DNA of 64,000 bases from Phoenix dactylifera (taxonomy: Eukaryota > Streptophyta > Magnoliopsida > Arecales > Arecaceae), in contig NC_052409.1 of NCBI RefSeq assembly GCF_009389715.1, forward strand, positions 8,311,213 through 8,375,212, read 5' to 3'. Every line of letters begins with the position of its first letter. Within the stretch, counting starts at the first letter, position 1. The notes beneath the pieces are model-generated. The model was not told where the DNA came from and made no database searches. It was given only the letters and a program-made list of their open reading frames with translations. The translations under genes and the position numbers were made by a program. Positions 1 through 12,720 of this stretch are shown here, piece after piece.

Positions 1-729
1 ACTATTTATCGACGGCTTATTGGTCGGTTATTGTATCTGACTATAACAAGACCAGACATTAGTTATACTGTTCAAACTCTAAGTCAGTTTATGGATAAGC
101 CTACCACAACACATATGGCTGCTGCCCACAAGGTTCTCAGGTACCTCAAAACAGCTCCTGGTCAAGGCATTCTGTTCTCTTCTTCATCTACATTACAATT
201 GCAAGCATATTGTGATTCGGATTGGGGTTTATGTCCTGATTCTAGACGATCAGTGACTGGCTATTGTGTATTCTTGGGAAGTTTTCTGATTTCCTGGAAG
301 TCCAAGAAACAATCTATTGTTTCTCGCTCTTCTGCAGAGGCAGAGTACAGGGCCATGGCCACTACTTGTTCAGAATTAACATGGCTGCGTTACATTTTAC
401 ATGATCTTCAAGTTCCTCATCCACAAGCGGCCACTCTTTTTTGTGATAATCAGGCTGCACTTCACATTGCAACCAATCCGGTGTTCCATGAGCGCACCAA
501 ACACATCGAATTGGACTGTCATTTGATTCGAGATAAGATTCAAGAAGGCAGCATCCAAACCTTTCATGTTGGAACACAGCAGCAGCTAGCTGATATTTTT
601 ACCAAAGCTTTGCCGTTCTTTCTTCTTCGATCCCATTTATCCAAGATGGGAATAGTCAATCTCTATTCTCCATCTTGCGGGGGGGTATTGAAGTATAAAG
701 CAGCAGATCAGCTTCAGTCTCAACCTTAA
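1..729 (+). CDS. Copia polyprotein, C-terminal part (RT tail and RNase H)
   Basis: This is the C-terminal part of a Ty1/copia polyprotein. The frame is open from base 1, so the start lies upstream; the first Met-like codon at 31 is TTG and is not a real start. The RT C-terminal motif [15 protein letters not shown] comes first. RNase H follows with [29 protein letters not shown] and the [20 protein letters not shown] block, ending in the usual [10 protein letters not shown] tail. RNase H removes the RNA strand during cDNA synthesis in the cytoplasmic particle. The stop at 727-729 lies inside the LTR, so the frame reads through the polypurine tract (residues CGG). No stop or frameshift is seen in about 242 codons. 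Confidence 0.93.
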   Translation, partial: TIYRRLIGRLLYLTITRPDISYTVQTLSQFMDKPTTTHMAAAHKVLRYLKTAPGQGILFSSSSTLQLQAYCDSDWGLCPDSRRSVTGYCVFLGSFLISWKSKKQSIVSRSSAEAEYRAMATTCSELTWLRYILHDLQVPHPQAATLFCDNQAALHIATNPVFHERTKHIELDCHLIRDKIQEGSIQTFHVGTQQQLADIFTKALPFFLLRSHLSKMGIVNLYSPSCGGVLKYKAADQLQSQP

Positions 730-1066
730 GCTGCATTCAAAGTGAAGTACAGGAGCGGGAAAGGCTGAATGAACTTCTTTTGAGCTTCTTCTCCTCCTTT
801 TCTCCTCCTTCTTTTCTGTTCTTTACTGTGTCCTGTATTGGTATTCTGTTTTTTTCAGTTTTTAGCCACGTTGTTTGCTGAGCTGGAATCTTTTCAGCTG
901 AACTGGCAGGACGTTAGTCAGTTACCATAGTTTGTTAGTTAGTTATAGTCTCATCCAACTCTATATAAAGCCTACCTCTGTAAACAGCTAAATGTGAAGA
1001 AGAGAAATGAAGGAATTTCCCATGGTTTGAGCTCTCTGTTTTCCTTTTTCCACACACTTTCTTACA
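689..1066 (+). repeat. 3' LTR of the copia element (378 bp)
   Basis: It begins TGAAGTATAAAG directly after the polypurine tract and TAT, and ends TTCTTACA. A TATA-like CTATATAAAG lies at 961-970, as expected for the U3 promoter. The matching 5' LTR is not in the window, so the right boundary rests on the TG...CA rule and could be off by a few bases. Confidence 0.75.
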
Positions 1067-1887
1067 ATAGGAGTGTAAATATTTATGAGCGCAAACACAC
1101 CAATAGAATGAGATACTACGTTTACTCTTAGCATTCTAATATAATTTATTCTCAAAGTGTAGCTTCTTTGTAATCACAAACTACTGATAAATACTATAAA
1201 AAAACACATTAGCTCTGCATAGCTTAGTCATCACTTTTTTATCTCCCAACCTACAGCAAGATGGTTACTGTGCCAGTATTTTTTTTTTTAATCGATGAAT
1301 GATCTCTGCTTCCAAAGTCCCCCCCCAAAGCGCGGAAAAAAAAAAAAAATCTGAAAAGCTGGCTCTTCTTCTTGAACAGCCAGTATTTTAGCTTTGTTCT
1401 GCTTGTTTAATAGTCTCTCAAAAAAAGTACATCCTCATAAGTGTGAAATGTCTTCGGGGCTTGATTCTCTCGGTGATCTTAGTTTCTCTCTTCTATCAGC
1501 CTAATCTTTGGGTAAACGTACAATCTTTGAAGTAAGGAGACAAGCCCAAATCGGCTGCAAAATACCAAGAAGGATCAATCAAGCATTCCCTTGCATCAAA
1601 ATCAAGCTGCTGTTTTAACCATAGCGAGCACTAGATTTAAACACCCAAAGGGGGACCATGTTTTGGTAACAGCCTAATGAATGGTGTGCAATTATTAGCA
1701 GAACTTCTAGTAACTGGACGGGCTTTTACCACGGATATACATATGATGGGAGTATCGTTTGTTAAGATGGCTTTGGATTGATCCAAAGAAATACGAAGGG
1801 GACTGGAGATGGTTATGCTAATACTGCTTGATTCGAGAGATGACTACGCTAGTACCATCCATTTTCCGTTTGTCCCTTTCTTAGTCT
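1067..1887. other. No gene seen; possible organelle-like DNA in the second half
   Basis: This is non-coding sequence with short homopolymers (T run near 1280, C run near 1320, A run near 1338). From about 1440 the base composition becomes balanced and loses the AT-rich look of the flanks. It resembles plant mitochondrial intergenic DNA by eye, which cannot be proved here. Confidence 0.4.
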
Positions 1888-2559
1888 TTGGCCGAATTAC
1901 CAAATCAAGCAAAGCAATACATGAAGAAAATAGTAGTTCCCTACTGTGATGACTCACTAGGATGTCCCATCATAGTCACCAATCTAAATGATTTAGTTTT
2001 GCCACTCTTCATCCAATGGAGCAAAGTTCGCCGTCTCAATACCGGACCCTATACCGGGGTACGAATCTTTTTTGATATACCGAATGTCGGTATGCCACCC
2101 ATAGCAGGTATCAATACCAGAGGATTGCCATTGTATGATGCAGTACTTGAATCCATATGCCTGATCCTACTAAAGCATGTAGATCCTCACGACCATGACT
2201 CAATTGAATTGGCTGCATCTCTATGTTGGTTCATGGAAGATGTCCGAGTGTGTTCCTCCTCCTTAAGCCAAAGTATACTCTACCCAAGTATTTTCTCATG
2301 TTACATATATAAACCTTCAAGAAAAGAATTAGGTAGGCTAATTGAAAATGAGATTACTCTAAATGCAGGGATCTATTCTAAGCGCATAGCGATATTGCAC
2401 AAAGATGGGGAAGACGAAAAAACATCCTATATCAGTCTGCATACACCTAACTTGATTTGGGATCTAAGGTTATCCGTACCATGCCACCCCCAGCCCAAGT
2501 TCTTGGCTCCAAACGGTAGAGAAACTTCGATAGCCTCGCCAACACTTCAGCACCATTAA
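1888..2559 (+). CDS. Unidentified 223-codon open reading frame
   Basis: I do not recognise this protein. The frame starts with TTG at 1888; the first ATG is at 1921, giving 212 aa. The residues look protein-like: mixed hydrophobic and charged, with no low-complexity runs. Segments include VVPYCDDSLGCPIIVTNL, GPYTGVRIFFDIPNVGMP, a hydrophobic helix DAVLESICLILLKHVD, and KRIAILHKDGEDEKTSYIS. No signal peptide or clear membrane span is seen. A frame this long is unusual beside its neighbours, which are dense in stops. It could be an organellar ORF transferred to the nucleus, an endogenised viral fragment or an orphan gene. No introns, promoter or paralogue in the window support expression. Confidence 0.4.
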   Translation: MAELPNQAKQYMKKIVVPYCDDSLGCPIIVTNLNDLVLPLFIQWSKVRRLNTGPYTGVRIFFDIPNVGMPPIAGINTRGLPLYDAVLESICLILLKHVDPHDHDSIELAASLCWFMEDVRVCSSSLSQSILYPSIFSCYIYKPSRKELGRLIENEITLNAGIYSKRIAILHKDGEDEKTSYISLHTPNLIWDLRLSVPCHPQPKFLAPNGRETSIASPTLQHH

Positions 2560-4299
2560 AATTCCAGGGAGGACCTTCTGCTCTCTAACCTCTCAAAGCT
2601 CTTCTAGAATCTTTTGATGAGATTTTAAGCTTTTGCTGGCTCTCTTCAGTGGCTTGTGGCGGATGCCTTAATTAGATCTTCTTGGATTCTTTTTGGATGT
2701 CTAGGCCCTGGAGAGCAGAGGGGTATCCATAATAAAAGCTTCGGGTTCCTAATGTGGCAGTCCAATTAGAAAGAGATGTTTTCTTGAGAAATTCTCGGCC
2801 AGCTATCTCTGGTCATACTGGCAGCAAGTAGACAATGATGAGCAGCAACTTGCTAGCCACATTAAACAGTAGAGAACTTGACGCTTTCATAAACTAATGG
2901 CAAGAACTCTTCCACTAATATAACCTAGCCTTTGACCATATTGTCAGCAAGCTGCTTATTTATACTGGCAGCAACTTGCTAGCTAGCCACTAGTAGGACT
3001 CATTTAATATTTTTTTGAAAAGATGATTTCTAAAAATATGATATCTGAAAAAGCAGAGAGCTTGGATTCAAGTATGAGAGAGCAGGCGAGTAGGTGGCTC
3101 CATCGGCGATGGCGAGGATTTAAAAGGAGAAGTCCTCAAGCTAAAGATTGGGAAGAAAGAGCCATTGGCAGGGGTCGTCATTTTTGTACTGAGATACATG
3201 CATGTGTTGGCAACAGATGGCATGGTGCCGCTTGTTTCAATTGTTTTTAACTTCTATTAAAGTTGATGAGTGAAAATGGTGGATTGTTGTTTTCTGATCT
3301 TATTGGATGTATCCGTGCTCAAACTGTATAAATCATCTTATTGGTTAATTATGCGCAACCATGTGCACAAGCTACATGCTGCTACATAACCATCTTGGGC
3401 TGCAATTTTATATGGCCAAATAATGTTGCTAAGGGATAGAGCAATGGTAGTGATGGTGCATCGTTCTTAAAGATTATGTTAACATGGGGGATGAATGGGA
3501 TACTGGTGCTTGGTGCATTGATTTCAAAGGGATGGGTGTGCTAAGGTGAAAGTGGAAATGGAATAGAAAGTGTCGGAATGGTTAGTAAAATTATCCTATA
3601 TAGGGCTAAACTTTTTTTTTTCGGTTATATCGCTTGGGAAACGGCTATTGTTTGAATGTTTCTTATTTCTATTTTATCATTATCTATCATGCATGCCCTT
3701 ACATTAGTATTTTTTGCTCCTGCTGCATATACATGTTCACTTTATAATAAGATCATGTTTATATTATCATATTAAAAACATTGGCAATGAAGACTATATG
3801 ATGTCATTGATTTACGTGGCCCATCAATATGGGGCATATTTTTGATATAGCTATCCTTGTAATAGACTATTGACATAGCTATTCTTATAATGGACCATTG
3901 CTTATGCCTCAATGATAACTATTTATTTGAGCCACAATTACTTTTTACCCCAATGATATCCCCATACCTAGGTTCTCTAGGATAAAGGTTCCACCTCCCC
4001 TGACCACCCGCTTTGCATTCCAAAGGAAGTCCCTCTTGCTACAACAAACATTGGATAGCTAATCAAAGCTTGCTTGGATGATCGGTGCTCGCAAAATGGA
4101 GCCTTCGTGGGTCCTAGGTGGGATGGATCTCTCCATCACCCTCTTCCTTATCAACCCCTTCTCCATCCCCATGTTTTCCCCTTCTATGCTAGCCCTCCCT
4201 TATCTTGTTACTCCTCCCCTCCTCGTTGACATGGAGCTCTCTTGCTAGGCTTGCCCTTTTCCTTTTTGGCCTTGTTGCTATGACAGCGTATACTGGCCT
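2560..4299. other. Intergenic, no gene supported
   Basis: It contains short open frames only. A phrase like CTGGCAGCAA...CAACTTGCTAGC occurs near 2818-2860 and again near 2966-2990, a small diverged direct repeat. A 75-codon frame at 3023-3250 has no recognisable domain and a composition typical of chance. The stretch 3990-4260 is C/T-rich without a coding signature. Confidence 0.5.
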
Positions 4300-4553
4300 T
4301 GTTGCCGACACTTTAAGCGTTGTTATAAAAAATATAACTAGCGACACGATTTAGCGTAACTATTAGCCGATACATAAAAGCGTCAGGAATGGTGACATTT
4401 GCTTGCAGTATTGGCCATTTTTTTCAACACTCACATTGTTGTTGATGCTTTTGCAATGCTCTATAAAGCATCGCTAATAAAACTAACGATGCTTATTAAT
4501 ATCCGTATAGGCAATAAAAAGCGTCAGCGATGTCCGATTTTTTTTGTAATGTG
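4300..4553. mobile_element. CACTA-like DNA transposon end with subterminal repeats
   Basis: Read on the minus strand, the segment starts CACATTACAAAAAAAATCGG at 4553, close to the CACTACAA(A)n start of plant CACTA (En/Spm) elements. It contains short repeats of a GCGTC/AGCGATG-type word in both orientations (near 4315, 4378, 4465, 4485 and 4520), like the transposase-binding subterminal repeats of that superfamily. No transposase ORF and no partner end were found, so this is a lone terminus or a small non-autonomous derivative. The first four bases are CACA rather than CACT, which lowers confidence. Confidence 0.45.
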
Positions 4554-5129
4554 TGATCCCCGGAAAACCTGGAGCTTGACATCCAACTCAAGACTGGATC
4601 ATGAGAGAACTGGACAAAGCAATCGATGTTGGTGTATGTGGTCGAAGGTGATGGCGCCAACGTGACATAGGGCTTATGAGGGAGGGAGAAGAGAGAAGGA
4701 ATAATGGTGTCATTCTGGAAAGTGTTTGCTCAAATGGCATAAGGACATTGGGGATCAAACTAGCAATCAGAGATAGTGGTAGCCTAGGGGGTTATCGGCA
4801 TAAGGGGGCACCGAGTTGGGGGTGGGGGGTGCAGTGGGGTGGCAGAGAGGATTGGGGATGATTGAGAAGGAGAAAGATAGGATTGGAGAACAAGGTGAGG
4901 TTGCTTTTCTTAGAAACTAATGGTCTCTTCGTTAGCTTCATTCCTCTTGCTTTTGGAGGCGATTCAAAAATCATAGTCCATCGAAGAGGTAATCTACACA
5001 ATGCATTATAGATTCTTATCTATAGAAATTTTTTGATTCATTATGCTCCAATATTTGTATGCTTTGGAAGCTCAAACATGATTGTTTCAAGCTATATTGG
5101 TCTATTGATTAAAAATAATACATGAAAAA
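4554..5129. other. Intergenic, purine-rich, no gene
   Basis: This G/A-rich stretch (around 4670-4890) is followed by AT-rich DNA. The short open frames show no domain. An A-run at about 5123 sits at the abrupt 5' edge of the LINE relic that follows. Confidence 0.5.
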
Positions 5130-6750
5130 AAAAGATGAGCTGGGAGTTTCTGAGGAGTTCACTTAGGAGCTTCGGCTTCCATGAGGAGTGGATTGGTTGG
5201 ATTATGGGATGTATCGGTAATCTGTCTTTCACTATCTCGGTGAACGGTCACCCACACAACTTTTCGAGTATTCGGTGGGTTTCCGTCAGAGATGCCCGTT
5301 GTCTCCTCTACCGTCCATCCTGTGCTCGGATGCATTATCTAGAGCTTTTCGACGGGCGGCGGAGTCACATGTGCTTGAGGGCCACAAACCGGTGTCAGAG
5401 TCTGTTCAGATCTCGCAGCTCTTATTTGCTAATGATTGCATGCTGCCGGTCCGCACGACGAGACGTGCATCAATGGTGATACGAGATATTTTGGAGGATT
5501 ACTGTGTTGCCTCGGGTCAGTGTATCAATAGGACCAAATCTACTATATGTTTCAGTCCAAGGACCAAGCCACAGGTAAAGACCTCTATTAAAGAGATTTT
5601 GGGGATTGGCGAGCAGGATGGCCCAATGAGGTACTTTGGGATTCCTATCACAGGGCGTCATCTACACCGGAAGGACTGTTCCAATATCGAGGCGAGCATC
5701 AAACATAGGTTGGAGGGATGACAGATGGAGGCTCTTTCTATGATGGGTAGAGTCACGCTAGCATGGTCGGTGCTGAGTTCGATACCGATGTACCTGCTAG
5801 CAAACACCCTAGTACCACTATCACTTTTGCGGACCCTCGAGCAGCTATTTAGGAACTTCATGTGGGGCAGACGAGAGGGCAGAGAAGGAGTTCATCTGGT
5901 GGCTTGAGAAGTGCTCTGTCAGAAAAACAGATAGGGAGGTTTGGAGATTCAGTCATTGGTGGTGAGGCGGGAGGTATTAGCTGCGAGACGAGCTGTGAGG
6001 CTTATTTTGGGGTAGGACAATCTGTGGAGTGCTCTGATGTGGGCTAAGTACGGCATGCATATGGCGGCGGCGGAATTTCAGGTGGGACGACATTGCTCAT
6101 TCATCTAGTGGGAGATGTGCTCTCATGCCCCGGCTGTGTTTGAGGCAACCAAGTGGGCTATTGGAGATGAGCAATCTATTGATATTCTAAAGGACCGATG
6201 GTTGACCGAGCAACCACTCAGCCAGATGCCGATGTTGGTTGATGCGGTAAGGTGGCCGGTTTTAGAGTATGTGACCTATTTATTTCTCGTGGGGGCAGGT
6301 GGGATGAGATGCGAATCAGGGAGGCGTTCAGGGAGCAGTTGGCGGAACGGATCCTGGCCATTTCAATTTCTTTTGGTAACTCGACGGACACTTGTCCGGA
6401 CGACCACACGGAGGGCCAGTGTGTGCTTTGCAGATCTACAGACGGTGGTGGGAGGGGAGACCACCAAACGGATTGACACAGGTTGGATTTGGAAGATGTA
6501 GGTCCACCCCTAGTAGCCTTGTTTATGTGAAAAGTGGCATTGGTTGCCGATCAGAAGCTTGCTAGCTAGGAGAGGGTTAGGGTCCCCTCGGTGTGTGTGG
6601 ATTGCCTTGATGCACTAGAGTCTCTCAGTCGTGTTCTACTTGGTTGCCCACGGGCCGCACAGATATGGAGAAGGGCTTCGATTCTACTACCGAGGTTAGT
6701 TGGGTCAACCAAAGACTTGCTACAGTATAGATATTCCTTTATTGTTGGAT
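5130..6750 (+). pseudogene. L1-type LINE relic: reverse transcriptase and zf-RVT region
   Basis: This is the RT part of a plant LINE, broken by frameshifts and stops. RT begins near 5134 (EFLRSSLRSFGFHEEW). It changes frame near 5270, then shows GFRQRCPLSP and the catalytic-box position as LLFANDCMLPV, where the second Asp of the usual DD pair is Asn. Next come the thumb region (DYCVASGQCINRTKS, MRYFGIPITGRHLHR) and, to about 5900, ALSMMGRVTLAWSVLSSIPM. The segment 6040-6240 (GDEQSIDILKDRWL) and the zf-RVT motif near 6600-6700 (LGCPRAAQIWRRAS) follow. The 5' side is truncated at an A-rich junction and RNase H is missing where a long T run begins. It belongs to the same family as the minus-strand LINE at 44528-46185. 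Confidence 0.85.

Positions 6751-6752
<2 letters not shown>

Positions 6753-6790
<38 letters not shown>
6753..6790 (+). repeat. Poly-T tract of 38 bases
   Basis: An uninterrupted T run closes the LINE relic. A LINE in this orientation should end in poly-A, so the run is more likely the tail of a separate minus-strand retroposon or an expanded homopolymer. An A run of about 15 follows near 6842. The spacer 6791-7149 holds no gene and leads into the H3 promoter. Confidence 0.8.
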
Positions 6791-7149
6791 CTTACGTAAG
6801 ATTGGTGTTAGTAGCCGATGAAAGAGGAGGAGCAGAAGAAGAAAAAAAAAAAAAACAGCACGCTAGCTTAATAGAGCCGGTCATTTTTCCAACCGATTGG
6901 TTCTATTTCCACCACGTAACGTCGCCAGGTGTGCTGTTTGCGCGTGGAGGGAGACCGACCAGCTGCCCTCATACATCAACGGATCCTCGCCGTCCAAGTT
7001 AGAAAGTGCACATGGATCAGATTGATTCGATAGGGACTACCCAAGAATCGACCCACCCGGTTCAGTAACGAAGCGTCGGCGCCCAAGTTCGACCCGAACT
7101 CGGAGTTCCAGAATCTCTCACGCGCTCAGCCATCCTCGTCGAAGCATTT

Positions 7150-8003
<854 letters not shown>

Positions 8004-10349
8004 ATTCGTGCTCTTTCCTCTATATTTTGGTTCTTGGTTTTGTCATTGGTGTTATCAGGTCTGTCAACTGTTCGTACTGATCTCGTTTTGTTTCAGAGGT
8101 TATAATGGTTATGTTTAGAATCTAATTAGTGACCTAGTTCTGATGTATATTCTTATATCAAAATCCAGAAATTCGGATTCATGGTTATGTCGTTATTTTT
8201 GTTGTGTTTGGCGTTTCTGTGTTGATTTCCTGTTTCTTAATTGGGAAAGGATTACAATTTGTTTTAAGTTTGAATTCTACAGTTGTGATTTGAAATGAGG
8301 ATATGAGAAATCCAACTCAAACCCTAATTAGCGATATATTTTTAAACAGCTGAGAAATTAGAATAGTATTCCTAGTACTCGAAAAAAGTTATTGATGGGG
8401 TAGCGAATTGCTTTTTTCTTTTCCCGTTTTATTTGAAACGAGGATTTTGGGGAATTCAAACTCTGCGTTGAGATAGTTCTGACAACGCAGTAGGGGCATG
8501 TGTAAATTGTTTGCAAAATTTTCCCCAGTTGCTGGGATAAAGTTATGGTTGGCGTATGGAAGTAGCGTAGAAAGTGGATCCGCTGTAAGTTTGTTAGGTA
8601 GAGTCATGTTGATTTTATTGTTCTTTTTGCCTGGTTGGCATTCAGTTTGCATTTCTTCTTTCTTGCGTCTGTTCTTTCTTTGCTCTCTCAGGCTCTGAAT
8701 GAGCAGGCTTGCTGATGTGGGTTTTTCTATGTTTTTTGATTGGAGAACAGCTATTTTCTTGAGTAAGTTTATCTTGGACGTTCGGCTCCTGTTCTTTGCA
8801 TGCAACTGTTTGCGGCAATTTTAGTTGCAAGAGGGTGTAGTAGTGTATGTCGGCGTTCTTTTCCTCCTTTCTTCTGTTTTAATAATTTTAGAGTTTTTAG
8901 TTTCTTAACTATTGTTGTTGGAACTTTAAAGATTGTTATTAATAGCATCATCAATTGAGTTCTTTGGATCATAATTATGGTTTTTATTTAATGTAGTTGA
9001 TAATAATGTTATATTAGGAAGATTATTAGCGTATTTGAAGCGAATTACGTAAAGAACTTTTGGTTAGTATTACTAAATTAATATAAAAATGAATAATATG
9101 ATCAATAATTATACTTATTTTAATGCAAGCTGATATTAATATTTTTTTTTCATTAGCTCTATATAATTTTCTGTTTTTTGGCATACAATAATATTTTATT
9201 AATGTTATTATATTTTTGTGATGATGATCTCGCTTTACTTGAAATTCATGTAATATTTTCTAGTGCAATATATTTTGATGTATATTTTATGCAAGTCGAT
9301 TCAAGATTTTATTATTTTTATAATATGTTATTTGGCTATATTGATAAATATATATTATTAGAATTTTATATGGTGATAGTATATTATAATATTAACATCA
9401 AAAATTTATTTTAGAAAATAATTAAGTTCTTATGCCTGTTATATATTATTTTTTGTTAATTATTTATTATTAAATATTAAAAATAGTTAGAAAAAGAAGA
9501 AAAAAATTGAATTTCGTGCATTGCTAAATAATTTTAAGCGACCTAAGGGAAAATTTTTAAATTGAGAGGAAAGATAACCGGAACTCATCCAAATTTGAAA
9601 AGAATTTTAGGTAATTTTTCCGGTTGCTTTGTTTATTGAAAGTTTGATTGATTCAAAAATCAACTATATGAGGATGACCAAACTCAAAATGAATCGAGTT
9701 TGATGGATGTTTGTTCCTGAATGGTCGCTTTTGTGGTTGGATTCTGTTTTTAGACCTGGAGGTTTATCTAGAGCTTTAGCTAGTGATATAACTTTTCGAG
9801 TGTGTTTGCATTTTAAATATGTTTGGTTGGTGGCTGGAATTGAAATCTGAATAGAATTTGAATACTTGAGAGAATCTGGATTGAGTCTGGGTTTTAGAAG
9901 ATTGGGGCATTTTTATTTTTTTATTTTTTGGAGAATTGGAGTGGTAATGAAACTTAGAATGGGAGAGTTGAGACACTCATGGAAAGAGTTGTGATGCCAT
10001 CTTAATATGTTTTGACTATTTTGCTGATTTGTCAAGTGCGGGGAAGATTGTTTAGCTGTCGTACCAGAAGAAAATCTTCGGACCATTTCCTATCTTGATG
10101 GAAATGCTTTGTAGAAACAATGGGACTTTCGAAGATAATTTTCATAAATGATGAGGCCATCAGCATGTGAGAGTTTTGAGTTTACCCTGTGAAATATATA
10201 TTGTCAATCAATTCTTTTCATGATGCAACGACATTGTTAAAATATTTCCACCAGTTGATTAGCAGCACTTGAATGAAGGTCCCTAAGATTTATGATTCCT
10301 AGTCCATTTCTAAGAGCCACATTCAGTTTTCCATCTAACTTGGCAGAAG
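8004..10349. other. H3 3' flank and AT-rich intergenic DNA
   Basis: The first few hundred bases are T-rich and probably hold the H3 3' UTR and polyadenylation region; no single signal stands out. From about 8870 to 9620 the DNA is very AT-rich. Short frames (for example 9178-9414) are low-complexity Tyr/Phe/Ile-rich and not credible. No gene is seen. Confidence 0.55.
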
Positions 10350-12720
10350 CCTCTATGGCATGTTTCAGTGCCTCTCCATAAGATAAGAGCCAGGGTAGGT
10401 GAGGAATATCAAATCTGTCTCAATTACTACTGCATAATGGAGACACCTTCCAAGATTTGTTATCAGGAAGTTGGCTACTTGGTACTCTAGATGGATCAAA
10501 GTTATAGCTACTTGGTTCTCTACATGGATCAATGGCTCTTGTTCGTTTAATAAATAAGGTTTGAAGTGAGTTATATAGCTATCCAAGGATTCTCCTTCCA
10601 AGAAGACTTTAATTAAAGTTGATTTTGAAGCCTCTGGATAGCTCATATGAATACAGGATGAACCTAAGCATTGAGAGCTGCATGGGATCAAGATCCCAAA
10701 ATAGATTATCGAGTCTTTAAGCATTTAATTTTGTCCACCTCCATATTCAATCGTATCCTGGAAATAAGATTATTCCTTGCAGTAATGTTGAGAATCCTGT
10801 CCAAAACATTCGCAACCGAAACGAAAAGAAGTCACCTTGTTTTAATCCTCTCTTGTTGTGAACCCTGCTTCCAGGTTCCTCATTAATTATCAAAGTCAGC
10901 TGAAGGCATTTTGGTATCCATTTTAGGACCAGAGATTCTTGCTTCAAGTAAATCAAATAAAACTTCCAGTTAACTCTATCAAATGCCTTTTCAAAATCCA
11001 ATTTACAAACATTTACTTTCATATTTTTTTAGGTAAGTGATTAGCAGCGACAAAACTGTCATAGATGGTTCTTCCTTTGGCGACTGTTGAGAACTTTGGA
11101 AACAATTTTTGTCATCCTGTTTAGGAGACTAATTGGTGTGGATCCATTATCGATGTCCAGTTAGATTTCTTTGGTATTAGCACGTTGTATGTCACAATTC
11201 AGAGCCTTATTCAAAAAAACTAACTAGAAGGTATTATTTGAATTCTTTGATCCTATATAAATATTCAAGATCTATCCAATGAATAACCGATATGAAATTA
11301 AATATATGCCCGCACAGATTCTCACAATATAGGTGTAAGTCAATTTTTCAAGATTCGTTGTGCCATCATGAGGTCCTTGAAACGGATTTAGAGAAATCAT
11401 TTGAGTATGTCTAAGAGGTGTTGATCGAAGAATGTTGGATATCTGTCTAGACCAGGTGATTTGTGCCCTGCTAGATTGAATTAGCCTCGTTCATGTCCTC
11501 TTCGGTGAAGATCTGGTTGGGTTCCTTTGTATAAATTGCCCGCTTTGGTAATTGGATTCTCTGAAGTTTCCAGGAGTTCATTGTAGAATGAAGAGAATTC
11601 TTGATTGATGTCTGTAGCCTGGTTTACATTCAGGAAAAAAAGGTCTGCAGGCTAGTTTAGAGTAGTGCCATGATCTTGAATTTGTTGCTTGAAGATGAAA
11701 TTTTTTTGTATTTCTGTCGCCTTCATTAAGTCATTATTGGGATCTTAAATGCTGCTCCTGTTATAAGTAGTTCTAGTTGTGGTTTCAATTGACTGCGTGC
11801 GTCTCTTTTCATCGGCTCAAGGCTCTAGAGTGAATGAAGGTTTTCTGGGAGATTATACCAACGGATAACTTACTCCAAGCCATTAGTTTAGAGCGCAAAA
11901 CTCTCAGTTCTAGGATTAGCAGCCAAATCTTGAGAGGATTGGGAAGTTTTCCATCATTCTGAAATTAAGTCACTGAAGTCTGGAAACGTGTGCCGATAGT
12001 TCTCAACTTCAGGTTTTGCTTTGGGATACTTGATGTTTTTGGAAGAAGAGAGGGATGTGGTCGGATGTTGCACCTGCCAACCATTGATGGGCATCCCAGG
12101 GAGATGAAACATCGATCTAAGTTTTCTGAGATGGGAGTCTCAGTGATTAGACCAAGTGTATTAGGTCAAGATCAGTAAGGAAATGAGAGTCAATGAAAGC
12201 TTATAATGATCTAGAACTGCTGGGTGCTCTTCTATTCATAGCGAACCCTGCTAACTGTTTTGTGAAACACAGGAAAAAAAAATAATCATTGGCTTATGGA
12301 ATTGTCGATAGAGTATTCGACAAGCATTGAAGTAAGCAAGGAGTATCCATGCACTGACCATTGAGATCTCACTGCTATGAGTTCCGGATATAATTCATTC
12401 TTTGTGAGAAGCCATTGAGATCCATCTGTTTCCAGTGTGAACGTTACACTTAAGGGAGAATATATCAGTGCCATCCACTGTGTCCGACCCTCGAATAATA
12501 AGTTAGTGTCACTCGTGCCAAGCCGATGGCATCCACTTCTTGCCAGCAATCAAAGCGTGTTCCACATGTGGATTTTAGGAGTTCATAGTCGAATGTGCTT
12601 AGTTTCGAATCTTGCAAGGGTTGTAAAAACTTTCAGAGATTTTCCGGTGTATCCCAGATTGTTCTTCTTTTAGCAGGCCTGCCAATAGTCCCCTCACATT
12701 CCAGTACAAGATTGCATTTT
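10350..12720 (-). pseudogene. Degenerate LINE, endonuclease and RT remnants
   Basis: Read on the minus strand, an endonuclease-like start (ILYWNVRGLLAG, near 12700) is followed by a broken endonuclease region to about 12270. The pre-RT linker (SSFYNELLETSE, NLAGHKSPGLDRYPTFF) lies near 11640-11430. The RT core at 11022-10747 has KLDFEKAFDRVNWKFYL and RGLKQGDFFSFRLRMF, where the usual QGDPLSP is altered. Remnants of the downstream region reach about 10350. Many stops and frameshifts make it non-functional. It differs in sequence from the LINEs at 5130 and 44528 and looks older. Confidence 0.75.

Larger units (their letters stand above)
1..1066 (+). mobile_element. 3' end of a Ty1/copia LTR retrotransposon
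   Basis: The window opens inside a copia element. Its reading frame ends in RT/RNase H, then a G-rich polypurine tract (about 678-685), then a 3' LTR that starts with TG and ends with CA. The 5' half and 5' LTR lie outside the window, so the TSD cannot be tested. The frame is unbroken over the visible part, so the element is not heavily decayed here. Confidence 0.9.

Noticed and set aside
3023..3250. 75-codon frame
   Set aside because: No domain, no conserved context and a composition typical of chance.
9178..9414. 78-codon Tyr/Phe/Ile-rich frame that could pass for a membrane protein
   Set aside because: It reflects extreme AT content; neighbouring frames look alike.
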